The notes under the pieces are model-generated. The model did no database searches. It was not told the DNA's origin and saw nothing but the letters and a program-made list of their open reading frames with translations. Positions 43,787-53,254 of a DNA stretch of 64,000 bases are shown here, piece by piece. Position numbers and translations under genes: made by a program. Source of the DNA: Winogradskyella sp. (GTDB lineage Bacteria > Bacteroidota > Bacteroidia > Flavobacteriales > Flavobacteriaceae); assembly GCF_028282165.1 (NCBI RefSeq), contig NZ_JANQIM010000041.1:1-64000 (forward strand). The letters are read 5' to 3'. The first letter of the stretch is position 1, and each line of letters starts with the position of its first letter.

Positions 43787-44731
43787 ATGACCAAGCCAAT
43801 TGAAGATAAGCTTGATAAAATCCCAGTTCTTAATTTAGTAGTTCGCTTTTTTAAGCAAATACGGTTGCCCGGTTTTGAGGGATTGTCTATTTACGATTTA
43901 TTGGAGTTGTATGTTTTAGGTATAGTAAAAGGAGCGCTAACGACAAGAGCCAGCGCGATAGCGTTTAGTTTTTTTACAGCGATTTTTCCGTTTTTGTTAT
44001 TTGTTATCATTTTAATTCCGTACATACCCATAGATAATTTTCAGACCGAATTTTTGGAGTTTTTAAATTCATTTTTGCCACCTCAAACTTCGGATTTCTT
44101 TTTTTCGAATATTTTTGAAAATATCAGCGGAGGTTCGGGAGCAGGTTTATTGTCTTCTGTTTTTCTGTTGTCTATGTTATTAATGGCTAATGGCGTTAAT
44201 GCTATATTTTCTGGTTTTGAAAATTCATATCACGAACAGCTTACACGCAATGTTTTTCAGCAATATATGTACGCACTCGGTATTGCACTCATACTAGCTG
44301 TACTTGTCTTATTAACAGTTGCTTTTTTTGGTTATACACAAATCTATATCATAACACCATTGAATGATGCTCTAGAAACTGAAAAAGCTACTGGCGAACA
44401 ATGGATTTCTGTAGTTAAATATTTATTCTTTATCATTATGGTGTACTTAGCTACAGCAACCTTGTACTATTTTGGCACTAAAGAAGGACGTCATACCCGT
44501 TTTTTGTCCGTAGGCGCTTTACTAACCACGCTGCTTATTATCCTAACATCGTATTTGTTCGGAATTTATATTGATAATTTTTCACAGTATAATAAGTTGT
44601 ATGGATCCATTGGTGCCCTTTTAATATTACTGTTATACTTATGGTTAAATTCTAATATTTTATTACTTGGTTATGAATTGAATGCTGCCTTACAATACTT
44701 GAGAAAATCCCCAAAAAAAATAAAAAAATAG
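43787..44731 (+). CDS. YihY/BrkB family inner-membrane protein
   Basis: A 314-residue membrane protein with six long hydrophobic segments (about residues 62-85, 115-140, 165-190, 210-230, 245-265, 270-295) and the family motif TTRASAIAFSFFTAIFPFLLF at the first segment (21 residues, cited by position 58-78 in part: RASAIAFSFF) and LYLWLNSNILLLGYELNAAL near the end. YihY/BrkB proteins were once called ribonuclease BN; they are now seen as membrane proteins of unclear function. Cotranscribed with nadC. Confidence 0.9.
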   Translation: MTKPIEDKLDKIPVLNLVVRFFKQIRLPGFEGLSIYDLLELYVLGIVKGALTTRASAIAFSFFTAIFPFLLFVIILIPYIPIDNFQTEFLEFLNSFLPPQTSDFFFSNIFENISGGSGAGLLSSVFLLSMLLMANGVNAIFSGFENSYHEQLTRNVFQQYMYALGIALILAVLVLLTVAFFGYTQIYIITPLNDALETEKATGEQWISVVKYLFFIIMVYLATATLYYFGTKEGRHTRFLSVGALLTTLLIILTSYLFGIYIDNFSQYNKLYGSIGALLILLLYLWLNSNILLLGYELNAALQYLRKSPKKIKK

Positions 44732-44746
44732 CTGTATACCCCTTCA

Positions 44747-45514
44747 TTATCTATTTTGCAGAAATTGAAGAAGTTCCTGTTTCCTCTCTCTTGATACAGG
44801 TAAACTATTGAGAATGTTTTGAGTCACGCTTCTATTTAGAAAGACGCTCCCGCCCTGACCATGAATATAGTTTGTAACATAATCGGTGTTTACCATAAAA
44901 GACTTGTGAATTCTGATAATTGAGGTGCCCTTTAGATGTTCTTCATAGTATTTTAGATTTTTTGAGGGTAGATATTTTTTGCCCTTTTTAGCAAAAACTT
45001 TGCTATAGCTGCCGTTTGCTTCTATATAAATAATATCACTAATTTTTGGAAATTGAAGCCCTTTATCATCAGACGGTATAGTTATGGTTTTTTTGGGTTT
45101 GTTATTCCATCTATCAGTCAGTACTTCAATTTGTTTTTGGCGTTGTGTTTTTTCTATAGATTTATCTAAAAACCTTGTTATTGCTTCTTTAAACTTTTCT
45201 CCTAAAATCGGTTTTAACAAATAATGAATAGCGGCATAATTAAAGGCCTCAATAGCATATTTATTAAAACCTGTTACGAAAATAATTCCAAAATCAATAG
45301 AATTTAATTGATTCAAAAAATCAAAACTCGTTTTGTCATGGATCTCAACATCTAAGAATGCCAAGTCAATTTCATTTTCTTCGACAATGCTCAGCGCATC
45401 CTCAATAGTGTTGCAGGTAGCTACAACGGTAAATTTATTATTGTAAGGAGCGAGATGGTATAATATCCTGTCAATACTCTTTTGGTCGTCATCTAATATA
45501 AATGTCCGTATCAT
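44747..45514 (-). CDS. LytTR family response regulator
   Basis: A two-domain regulator of about 255 residues from the ATG at 45514 (MIRTFILDDDQKS); an ATG at 45529 overlaps the kinase stop. Receiver domain: DDD acid pocket near residue 8, phosphoacceptor Asp in LAFLDVEIHDK, switch Thr in FVTGFNKYAIEAF. The C-terminal LytTR DNA-binding domain spans 145-250 (IIYIEANGSYSKVF; IRIHKSFMVNTDYV). It is the partner of the kinase directly upstream, the two genes being separated by 1 bp. Confidence 0.93.
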   Translation of the reverse strand: MIRTFILDDDQKSIDRILYHLAPYNNKFTVVATCNTIEDALSIVEENEIDLAFLDVEIHDKTSFDFLNQLNSIDFGIIFVTGFNKYAIEAFNYAAIHYLLKPILGEKFKEAITRFLDKSIEKTQRQKQIEVLTDRWNNKPKKTITIPSDDKGLQFPKISDIIYIEANGSYSKVFAKKGKKYLPSKNLKYYEEHLKGTSIIRIHKSFMVNTDYVTNYIHGQGGSVFLNRSVTQNILNSLPVSRERKQELLQFLQNR

Positions 45515-45515
45515 A

Positions 45516-47285
45516 TTAAAATTTTTCAATTAGTGGAATAGCGACAATAACTTTTGTACCTATGGCCTTATCAATAATTTTTAGATAACCCTTGCCATTC
45601 TTTTGTTGGTTAATTATTTCTATTCGGCTTTTAGTGATTGGAAGCCCTCGGGATGAAGTATTGATCTCCTGTTTTTCTGGATCTCGACCTTTTCCATTGT
45701 CGTCAATAGAATAGATCAAAAGTTTGTCTTTGGATGTAATGGAGATAATGATTTCGCCTGGTCTATCTAAATTAGAAACGCCATATTTAATGCTATTTTC
45801 AATAATCGGTTGAATTAAGAGTGGAAGCACTAAAGTGTTTTCGGTATCGATAGATTGACTTATATCAAATCGATATGAAAAACAATCTTGATGTCTCATT
45901 TTTTCAATGTCTAAGTATTTTTTTAGTATATCTATATCTTTATTTATATACATCAATTTTTCCTCCGAGCTTAATAGTATATCTCTCATTAAATGGCCGA
46001 ATATAGCCAGATACTCTGAGGCATCACGAATATTGTTTTTTAGAATGAAATCGCCTATAGAAGTAAGGGCATTTGTGATGAAGTGAGGATTTAACTGTGC
46101 CCTAAAAGCCATTAATTCGGTATCACTGATTTTAGTCTTAAACTCGGCTTCCTTAGCTCTATTAATAGCATCTTGCCGTCTTTTATAAAACACAAAAGCA
46201 ATAATAGAGAGAAATATGACAGACAAACCGATAATGAGAAAAACCGTTTTAATGAGCCTTTGCCGTTTTGCTTCTTCTTCGGCAATTGCTTTTTCCTTAT
46301 CTGCTCTATATTGTATTTCTTTTCTGGAAATTTCTATTTTTCGATCTGCACTGGTAATACTGTCTTTTACTTTTACAGCTTCAATATATGTTAAAAGTGC
46401 ATTTTTATAATCTTCCTTAGCGGCATAGATATTACCTATTACTTCTAAGAGACTATGTTCTATTGTTGTTTTACCAGAATTTTCATGAAGCTCCATAGCC
46501 ATATCGGCATATTTTTCGGCTTTTTCAAAATCTCTATTTTCCAAATAGACAGTTGATGCATTTAGATAAGATGCTAATCTTAGCATTTCGATATTGTGGG
46601 TGTTAACAAGATCTATACACTCTTTTATGGCTTCTATGGATTCCGCTTTTTGACCGGTCTCCAATAGTGCAAAAGATTTGTTACAAACAACATTGGCTAA
46701 GAAGACATAATTCTTATTTTTTCTAGATTCTTCTTCTGCTATTTTAAAGTACTCTAATGATTTTTCATATTCTTTCATGCTAGCGTAGGTAGTGGCAAGA
46801 GTTATATAAACATTTTTGTCTTCGGGAAACGCTTCCTTTACGATATTGAAGTTTTCAAGGGCACGTTCATAATCTTGAAGTTGATAGTAGATGGATCCAA
46901 TATTAATGAAGAAAGGCATTTTAAGGTGATTTAAGTTGTCTTGGGCTTCAATTACCGTGATGCCTTCCTGAAAGTAATCTAGAGCTCTAAAGGGATCTAA
47001 TTCAACAAAGAGATAAGCATTGGCAACCTTTTCTAATGCAGAGATCTCACCTAGTGTAAACTCCAAATCTCTAGCCATAGCTAAAGTTTTTTTATTGAAT
47101 TCTAAAAGGGTTGAATCGGGCTGTAAGTAAATTTTTCTACCAGCATAGTGCAGTCTCAGGTTTACATAGCTTGTATCAATTGTAGTTGTATTAACAATAC
47201 GTTGATGTAAGGAATCGAGTTCCTTGTTTTGGGCATTTTGATGAATGGACATCAGTATAAATGCACATAGAATAAAATATCGCAT
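45516..47285 (-). CDS. TPR sensor histidine kinase, LytS-like
   Basis: A 589-residue kinase with a signal-like N-terminus (residues 1-18), then TPR repeats at about 75-320 (landmarks ALENFNIVKEAFPEDKNVYITLA and AEKYADMAMELHE), one transmembrane segment (TVFLIIGLSVIFLSIIAFVFY, cited by position 344-364), a coiled coil, and a His_kinase domain with LNPHFITNAL (phospho-His). The ATPase domain shows QPIIENSIKYG and DDNGKG. The periplasmic TPRs presumably sense a protein or peptide. Operon with the LytTR gene. Ligand unknown. Confidence 0.92.
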   Translation of the reverse strand: MRYFILCAFILMSIHQNAQNKELDSLHQRIVNTTTIDTSYVNLRLHYAGRKIYLQPDSTLLEFNKKTLAMARDLEFTLGEISALEKVANAYLFVELDPFRALDYFQEGITVIEAQDNLNHLKMPFFINIGSIYYQLQDYERALENFNIVKEAFPEDKNVYITLATTYASMKEYEKSLEYFKIAEEESRKNKNYVFLANVVCNKSFALLETGQKAESIEAIKECIDLVNTHNIEMLRLASYLNASTVYLENRDFEKAEKYADMAMELHENSGKTTIEHSLLEVIGNIYAAKEDYKNALLTYIEAVKVKDSITSADRKIEISRKEIQYRADKEKAIAEEEAKRQRLIKTVFLIIGLSVIFLSIIAFVFYKRRQDAINRAKEAEFKTKISDTELMAFRAQLNPHFITNALTSIGDFILKNNIRDASEYLAIFGHLMRDILLSSEEKLMYINKDIDILKKYLDIEKMRHQDCFSYRFDISQSIDTENTLVLPLLIQPIIENSIKYGVSNLDRPGEIIISITSKDKLLIYSIDDNGKGRDPEKQEINTSSRGLPITKSRIEIINQQKNGKGYLKIIDKAIGTKVIVAIPLIEKF

Positions 47286-47486
47286 AAGCGTTGGTTTGTT
47301 GGTTAATAGCTAATTAAAAGTGACAGATTTTTTAAAAAATTTCTGTTGGTAAAGTGAAACTTACTGTTAGTAAATCTGCACGTGCAAATGGTATTTAGTA
47401 AACATAGCTTTAGGTATGATTGATCCATGTTCTATGAACAAAAACGGAAAGGTCAACACTGAAGTTTAACGCTAAAAACATTTGTT

Positions 47487-47651
47487 ATGAGACGACTAAA
47501 TGGTTTTATTTTATTAATGATGTTTGCATCATTGAGTACTGTTTCGTGTTCTATAGAAGACGAAATGGTTACAGAGAACGCGTCTGAAATTATGGCGACT
47601 GATCCGTCAAATCAAGACGATGACCCAGAGATCGAAGATCCTAAAGGGTAG
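47487..47651 (+). CDS. Small lipoprotein (54 residues) between two two-component systems
   Basis: An ATG at 47487 opens a 54-codon frame with a textbook lipoprotein signal: MRRLNGFILLMMFASLSTVSC (lipobox STVSC, Cys21), followed by 33 acidic residues (SIEDEMVTENASEIM, then DDDPEIEDPKG). The mature part has no cysteine and no known fold. It lies between two divergently placed kinase systems, oriented toward the second one. Too short for standard ORF lists. Real-gene support comes from the clean signal peptide and codon use; function may be signal, anchor or accessory, which is unknown. Confidence 0.7.
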   Translation: MRRLNGFILLMMFASLSTVSCSIEDEMVTENASEIMATDPSNQDDDPEIEDPKG

Positions 47652-47671
47652 TTAAAACGGAAATAGGGAAA

Positions 47672-48313
47672 TTAATTTTTAATTTCTCTATTTCCATTTT
47701 TGTATTCAGAATATATAGAGACTAAATGAACCGAATTCTTTGCGCCAATTTTTGCCGTAAGGTTCTTTATATGGGTTTCCACGGTTCTTCTGCTAATAAA
47801 TAAGCGTTCAGCTATTTCTTTTTGTGTTAAACCTAGCGTTAGTAGGTTAATGATTTGTTTTTCGCGATTGGAAATGTCTAACCATTTACCTATTTGCAGC
47901 ATGGATTCTATGCTTTTGTCTATATACTTTTTACCATTAGATACAGCTTTCAAAGCTTCAAGTGTTTCGTCAATACCTAATTGTTTATCGAGATATCCAT
48001 CTACGTTGATTTCATTAAAGAGTATTTCATAATTATCGATTTTTGCTTGTTGGGTTAATATAATGATCTTAATATCTGGGTATAATTCCTTTACTTTTTT
48101 AGCTATCGTAAAACCGCTGTAATCGTTAGACTCAAAATTGATATCTAAAAGAATGATGTCTATCTCATGCTGATTTAGAATTTGTAGAGCTTCACTGTAA
48201 TTACTGGCAGTCTCAATATGTCTTATCTTATTTGGATATTGCTCAAGTAGCACAGCCAAACCTTGGGAAAATAATTTAGAATCGTCAACAATTAAGATAT
48301 CTAATGTTTTCAT
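47672..48313 (-). CDS. NarL/LuxR-family response regulator
   Basis: A 213-residue regulator. The receiver domain has DDSK (acid pocket), phosphoacceptor Asp in IILLDINFE and Lys in YLDKQLG. The C-terminal HTH is of the LuxR type: SNREKQIINLLTLGLTQKEIAERLFISRRTVETHIKNL by position 149-186 (landmarks REKQII and SRRTVETHI). Its ATG overlaps the stop of the kinase gene by 4 bp, so the two form a system in which the kinase phosphorylates this regulator. Target genes are unknown; the small lipoprotein and the surface genes at 50.5-52.7 kb are candidates. Confidence 0.93.
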   Translation of the reverse strand: MKTLDILIVDDSKLFSQGLAVLLEQYPNKIRHIETASNYSEALQILNQHEIDIILLDINFESNDYSGFTIAKKVKELYPDIKIIILTQQAKIDNYEILFNEINVDGYLDKQLGIDETLEALKAVSNGKKYIDKSIESMLQIGKWLDISNREKQIINLLTLGLTQKEIAERLFISRRTVETHIKNLTAKIGAKNSVHLVSIYSEYKNGNREIKN

Positions 48314-50328
48314 TTTTTAATTTTTATAGGAAAATTTATGGACACTTGAGTGCCAGAATTTACTTTTTCGATAATGCATTCTCCACCAATGATTTCGCAT
48401 CGCTGCCTAATGTTTAACAGTCCAATACCTTCTTTAAAGTCTTTATCAATGCCAATACCATTATCGTTAAAGATAAAGTGTAGCTTATTGTCCTCATCTG
48501 TAAAATGATTGATGTTCAATTTGGTTGCATGCGAATGTTTCTCAACATTATTCAATATTTCAAGCAAAATGCCATAAAAGTTATTTTGAATCACAAGATC
48601 TAATTCGTTGAGTACATTAGGGAGTTGTTCTTCGAGTTCCACAAAGACTTTTCCATATAGATGAAATTCAGAAAGTCTTGATCTTATTACTTCGGTAAAT
48701 TTCTGATGACTCATCTGCATTTCTAGAGGAGAAAGACGATGGGAAACGATTCTAATTTGGCGATTAATATTCTTTAGTTCATTAGTTGTATCTTCAATTA
48801 ATTGGTTTGGGTTCGGCGTTTTTTTTAAGGCAAGTATTTTTAAGCGCAAGCCATCAAAATTAGTGGTGATGATGTCGTGCAAATCGCGTGCAATTCGCTT
48901 TTTTATGGTTTCTTGACCATTATAAATGGCTTTAAGTTTTTCATGCTTCACTTTTTGGGCTTTTAAGCGTCCCTTTTGTACAAAGGCATAAAAACCAACT
49001 AATGCTATAAAGATGACCGAACTCAAAATAATTAAAATAGTGTTTTTATTGCCTAGCGCTTTATTTTTCTCAGCTAGCTCTAACTGCTTACTTTTATTAG
49101 AAAGGTTTAATCTCAATATTTCATTTTCCTTTTTCTCATACTCAAATTTCGATTGTATTTCCTGAACAATTTCGGTCTGTTCCTTATTATAGATCTGTTT
49201 GTATAAATCTGAATACTTAATTTGATACTCTAATGCACTTTTATAGTTTCTGGTTTTTTGGTAGTATTCAACATTATTTTCATAGTAACCAAGCCGAATG
49301 ATATTATCTGTATTTTTTTTAATCAAATCAGAAGATGTAGAAAGCAATACTTTAGATGCTTCTAAATTATTGACTTTAAGCTCCAAACTGGTTAACCCAT
49401 TATAATTATATAGCAATGCGGTTGTATCTTTAAGGACAGTATTCGTATTTATGGCTTTTTTGTAGCTTTCTTTGGCTTGGTAAGTATTATTAAGCTTTAA
49501 ATAAGTATTGGCTATATTATTTAAAGCAATGCCATACTGTTTTGTATTAGGACTTAAATAATTGAGGGATTTCTTGTAGTTAATAACGGCCGAATCTAAT
49601 AACTCCAGATTATCGTATACATTGGCTAAGTTATTATAGCAACGCGCAATCCCTTTTTCATTTTTTGCTTTTTCTTGCAGTGCTAGCGCTTCGTAATGAT
49701 ACTGCAAAGCTTGTTCATAATTTTTTAATTGATTGTGAACATTGCCCAAAGTGATACTTACATCCCCCAGTTTTTTAGTTTCGTTTAGTTCAGAAAACCC
49801 TTTATAGGATAGTATTAAATATTGAAGCGATTTGTCAAATTGCTGTTTGTTTTTATAGATAATTCCCGCAGTTAAAAAGGTATTGCTCCCATTATAAGAG
49901 TTTGGAAGCTTTTTGTACTTCTCTAGGCTGTGCTCCAAATAATGAATAATGCTGTCTGGCTCATTCAGTTTTCGTTTTACCAAGAAAAGACGATAGGCAG
50001 TTTCTGCAGATGATTGTGTAGTAGTATCGTTTTTGAAAGCTATGGCATAATTCTTATCGGCCAATTTATAGTCTTTGTTTTTATAGTGTATAGCCCCAAT
50101 TTTATTGTAGATTTTTGTTAATTCTGTAATGTTTCTAATCTTTTTAAGAGAATTTAAATTACGTTTATATAGACTTATTGCTTTTTCACTTTCACCAATA
50201 TTTACAAGACTGTCACCTTGGTTAATCAAGGCCATGATGCTGTAACTCGAATTTTCAACAGTACCATTTTGCCCAATTAGACAAGCACAATTTATAAATG
50301 AAAAAAAGAGCAGATATAATCGTTTCAT
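48310..50328 (-). CDS. TPR sensor histidine kinase, HisKA_3 type
   Basis: A 672-residue kinase with a signal peptide (FINCACLIGQ), six or more TPR repeats at about 30-385 (landmarks ALQYHYEALALQEKAKNEKG and CYNNLANVYDNLELL), a coiled coil, one transmembrane segment (TILIILSSVIFIALVGFYAFV, position about 438-458), and a HisKA_3 domain with the phospho-His in ARDLHDII. The ATPase part shows LLEILNNVEKHSHAT and FNDNGIGID. NarL-type kinase. Its periplasmic TPR sensor resembles that of the neighbouring kinase. Operon with the NarL-type regulator. Confidence 0.93.
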   Translation of the reverse strand: MKRLYLLFFSFINCACLIGQNGTVENSSYSIMALINQGDSLVNIGESEKAISLYKRNLNSLKKIRNITELTKIYNKIGAIHYKNKDYKLADKNYAIAFKNDTTTQSSAETAYRLFLVKRKLNEPDSIIHYLEHSLEKYKKLPNSYNGSNTFLTAGIIYKNKQQFDKSLQYLILSYKGFSELNETKKLGDVSITLGNVHNQLKNYEQALQYHYEALALQEKAKNEKGIARCYNNLANVYDNLELLDSAVINYKKSLNYLSPNTKQYGIALNNIANTYLKLNNTYQAKESYKKAINTNTVLKDTTALLYNYNGLTSLELKVNNLEASKVLLSTSSDLIKKNTDNIIRLGYYENNVEYYQKTRNYKSALEYQIKYSDLYKQIYNKEQTEIVQEIQSKFEYEKKENEILRLNLSNKSKQLELAEKNKALGNKNTILIILSSVIFIALVGFYAFVQKGRLKAQKVKHEKLKAIYNGQETIKKRIARDLHDIITTNFDGLRLKILALKKTPNPNQLIEDTTNELKNINRQIRIVSHRLSPLEMQMSHQKFTEVIRSRLSEFHLYGKVFVELEEQLPNVLNELDLVIQNNFYGILLEILNNVEKHSHATKLNINHFTDEDNKLHFIFNDNGIGIDKDFKEGIGLLNIRQRCEIIGGECIIEKVNSGTQVSINFPIKIKK

Positions 50329-50528
50329 TAGCTCATTTTGAATACTAGCAAGTTATAGAAAATATCCCTTGTTCGGATAGCCAAAAATTAAATTACGGGA
50401 ATTTACGTATTGAAATTATCCTAAGCTTAAAGTAATATTGAAATGTGTTATATGCCCATATCTGCGATAATAAAACCGAGCCTGTGTTGTGTTTTTAAAT
50501 AGCTATTAATTCTTAAAATCCAACGATT

Positions 50529-51557
50529 ATGAAAAAAATTACAACCCTCAGTTTAGTATTCTTATTGACAACACTTTTTATTAATGCACAAACAACCTTT
50601 ACAGTAGACAATACAGAAGGAGCGGATGCAGATTATAATGATCTTCAAAGTGCCATTAATTCTGTGCTGGCCAATTCTATTTTGTATGTTCATGCCTCTG
50701 AAATCAACTATGGTGATATTACGATAGACAAACCTATTTCACTAATTGGTTTCTCTCACAGTGCCGAAGATAAAGAAACCATGATAGATGAGGTAGATTT
50801 GCTGGACAGTGCGTCAAATGTGAGACTATCAGGTATACACTTCACTAATGACCTCACAGTGAATAATGATAATTCTATTGTATCTGATTTAATTATAGAA
50901 AACAACTTTTTTGACTCATTCGCCGAGGTATTTTTTACAGGAGATGAGCTAGTAGTAAACATGACAATGAGAGGGAACATTCTTAATACGGTAGGTTCTG
51001 ATTTTCAGTCATCCACTAACTACTCAAATAGTATTATTGCAAATAATATTTTCTATGATGATTTACACGTATTTTTCCATGAATCTGTGGCAGTAGAGAA
51101 TAATATATTTTTAAATGGAGCCACTGTAGAAAATTCAGATGATGAAACAGGAAACTTAGTAGTTCAAGATTGTATATTCTATGATAATAGAAGTTCTAAT
51201 TTTGATCCGAACCGCGTAGGTGTAGTTTTTCAAAACTGTTTATCATACAACGAAACGAATAGTGTAACTACATTAATCGGAACAGGAAATTTTAATGATA
51301 TTGATCCACAATTTGTAAGTGCAGATGACGATATTTTTGATCCAACAATTGATGATTATAATCTTCAGCCTGGCTCAGATGCTCTTGGTAATGGTGTGGC
51401 GGGCGATGACATAGGCCTTTATAGCACTAATACTAATTTTACCTTTAATAACTTTGGTTATACGGCTGGTATTCCAATAGTTACAATCACAGCCATAACA
51501 TCACAGATCGCACCAGGAGGTGACCTAGAAGTAACAATAGAATCAAACTCTAACTAA
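50529..51557 (+). CDS. Right-handed beta-helix secreted protein
   Basis: A 342-residue protein with a signal peptide (TTLFINAQ) and a parallel beta-helix (pectate-lyase-like) running through residues 30-290: DADYNDLQSAINSVLANSILYVHA, and repeated NN-rich turns (IIENNFFDSF; IIANNIFYDDL; VAVENNIFLNGA; VVQDCIFYDN). Such folds bind or cut polysaccharides, but no catalytic pair is evident. There is no T9SS domain at its end. The next gene starts 8 bp later and has one, suggesting a two-gene surface unit. Confidence 0.82.
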   Translation: MKKITTLSLVFLLTTLFINAQTTFTVDNTEGADADYNDLQSAINSVLANSILYVHASEINYGDITIDKPISLIGFSHSAEDKETMIDEVDLLDSASNVRLSGIHFTNDLTVNNDNSIVSDLIIENNFFDSFAEVFFTGDELVVNMTMRGNILNTVGSDFQSSTNYSNSIIANNIFYDDLHVFFHESVAVENNIFLNGATVENSDDETGNLVVQDCIFYDNRSSNFDPNRVGVVFQNCLSYNETNSVTTLIGTGNFNDIDPQFVSADDDIFDPTIDDYNLQPGSDALGNGVAGDDIGLYSTNTNFTFNNFGYTAGIPIVTITAITSQIAPGGDLEVTIESNSN

Positions 51558-51565
51558 TACAGGTT

Positions 51566-52747
51566 ATGAGAACGAATTTATATCGGCTGATATTCTGTCT
51601 AACCATGAGTTTTGTAGGTGCGCAAAATATTACTACGGCAGAATACTATTTTAACGATGAAGACCTTGGATTTGGTTTAAATAATTCATTTGCAATTTCC
51701 ACAGCAAGTCATACCCAAAGTATTGATATAAGCGGTCTTTCCGATGGATTTAATGATATCCACATAAGGGTATTTGACGTGGATGGCAATGATGGTGCAG
51801 GCGCATGGAGCCATTATGATAGAGCAACTTTTTACATTGCAAATTTTGCCACTGGGCAGACTATTGTGGATATGAGATACAGAATTAATAATGGTGATAA
51901 TATCAACTTAGGTATAGATATGCCAGCTATGTCAGTAAACCAGTCGTATTCAATTCCAGTTCCGAGTTTAAGTGAAGGATTTTACAGTCTTTACATAGAA
52001 ACACAAGATTCAGATGGTACTTGGAGTCATTACGATAGAGTCGTATTCTTTATTTCAGAATTTCCAACAGGTCAGGATATTGTGGATGTGAGATACAGAA
52101 TTGATAATGATGACTATATTAATTTGGGAGTAGATATGCCAGCTACGTCAATTAGTCAATCATATTCAATTTCAGTTTCAAGTTTAAGCGAAGGATTCCA
52201 TAGTTTATATGTAGAAACTCAAGCAGCAGATGGCACTTGGTCTCTATATGATAGACAGGTATTTTTCATCAATAATTTCAGTGACATGCCGTCAGATGTT
52301 ACAGAGGCAGAATATTTTATTGATGAAGATCCAGGCTTCGGCATGGGAACCTCTTTTGATCCTTCTGTAATGCCACTTATAGCAACTACTGAAATGAACA
52401 TTACCCCAGGCGACCATTTGCTTTGTGTTAGGGTTAGAAATGCGGATGAAGAGTGGTCTCTTTATTGTTGTGCTACATTTAATGTAGACCCTACAGCAAG
52501 CGTTGATGAAAGTTTGTATGAGTCTGTTGCTGTTAATCCCAACCCATTTCAAAATGCATTAGTGATAGAGGTTTCAAGACAAGTTGAATTTAATGAAATC
52601 AAAATTTTTGATCTAACGGGGAAAACGGTGTATACATCACAAGAAAATTTAAGACAATTAAATCTTAATCATCTCGAAGCTGGGACATATATTTTAAGTC
52701 TTCAAACTGAGACTGAAAAAGCAACGTTCAAGATCATAAAGCAATAA
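51566..52747 (+). CDS. Repeat-rich secreted protein with T9SS type A sorting domain
   Basis: A 393-residue protein with a signal peptide (ends SFVGAQ), about four repeats of a beta-rich unit of 72-85 residues, each ending in a W-S-x-Y-D-R motif (AGAWSHYDRATFYI, DGTWSHYDRVVFFI, DGTWSLYDRQVFFI, EEWSLYCCATFNV) and a C-terminal T9SS domain (VAVNPNPFQNALVIEV; IFDLTGKTVYTSQ; GTYILSLQTE). The last repeat has lost the YDR motif. It should be an exported surface or released protein; the repeats could bind a glycan or another protein. Two repeats are near identical at the DNA level. Confidence 0.86.
   Translation: MRTNLYRLIFCLTMSFVGAQNITTAEYYFNDEDLGFGLNNSFAISTASHTQSIDISGLSDGFNDIHIRVFDVDGNDGAGAWSHYDRATFYIANFATGQTIVDMRYRINNGDNINLGIDMPAMSVNQSYSIPVPSLSEGFYSLYIETQDSDGTWSHYDRVVFFISEFPTGQDIVDVRYRIDNDDYINLGVDMPATSISQSYSISVSSLSEGFHSLYVETQAADGTWSLYDRQVFFINNFSDMPSDVTEAEYFIDEDPGFGMGTSFDPSVMPLIATTEMNITPGDHLLCVRVRNADEEWSLYCCATFNVDPTASVDESLYESVAVNPNPFQNALVIEVSRQVEFNEIKIFDLTGKTVYTSQENLRQLNLNHLEAGTYILSLQTETEKATFKIIKQ
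51863..52294 (+). repeat. Two 216-bp tandem repeat units inside the T9SS gene
   Basis: Units start at 51863 and 52079 (ATTGTGGATATGAGATACAG and ATTGTGGATGTGAGATACAG) and are alike over most of their length. Each is exactly 72 codons, so the reading frame is kept. Confidence 0.75.
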
Positions 52748-52769
52748 TAATTTGTTTTTAGTGTTAACC

Positions 52770-52797
52770 AACCATCTCATTTTGGGATGGTTTTTTT
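52770..52797 (+). terminator. Terminator after the T9SS protein gene
   Basis: A 9-bp stem with one G:U pair (52770-52778 with 52784-52792) is followed by seven T. Confidence 0.8.
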
Positions 52798-52834
52798 GTT
52801 TAAAACATCTTATTTTTGAAAATAAATTTTATAC

Positions 52835-53254
52835 ATGAAACATATTTGGAGCCTGCTATTAACTTTAATAATAAGTGCAAATAGCTTTAGCCAAGATATT
52901 TTTGGCAAATGGAAAACAATAGACGACGAAACCGGAAAGGAAAAATCTATAGTTGAAATCTATGAGGACGATGGTAAGGTTTACGGCAAAATCGTTGAGA
53001 TACTAACCGAGAAGAAAAAAGCCGTCTGTAGCAAATGTGATGGCGATAAAAAAGACCAACCAATTCTAAATATGATAATAATTGAAGGTCTAGAAAAGGA
53101 TGATGATGTTTATGAAGGAGGCACTATACTCAATCCAGAAAATGGCAAAGAATACAAATGTCGATTAAAAATAGAAGAGGACCAAGACACCTTGCAAGTA
53201 AGAGGTTATGTAGCGTTCTTTTATAAAACGCAATATTGGAGACGTGTTAATTAG
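52835..53254 (+). CDS. DUF2147 domain-containing secreted protein
   Basis: A 139-residue protein with a signal peptide (ends ANSFSQ). The DUF2147 beta-barrel covers the rest: DIFGKWKTIDDETGKEKSIVEIYEDDGKVYGKI by position 21-53 (landmarks GKWKTIDDETG and YGKIVEI), then two CxxC-like cysteines (VCSKCDGDKKDQP) and GGTILNPENGKEYKC. These small periplasmic proteins are common in Bacteroidota and Proteobacteria; function unknown. TATTTTTG at 52811-52818 may be its -7 element. Confidence 0.9.
   Translation: MKHIWSLLLTLIISANSFSQDIFGKWKTIDDETGKEKSIVEIYEDDGKVYGKIVEILTEKKKAVCSKCDGDKKDQPILNMIIIEGLEKDDDVYEGGTILNPENGKEYKCRLKIEEDQDTLQVRGYVAFFYKTQYWRRVN

Noticed and set aside
47320..47345. Palindrome around TTTTTTAAAAAA
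   Set aside because: Pure A/T symmetry is expected by chance in this low-GC sequence.
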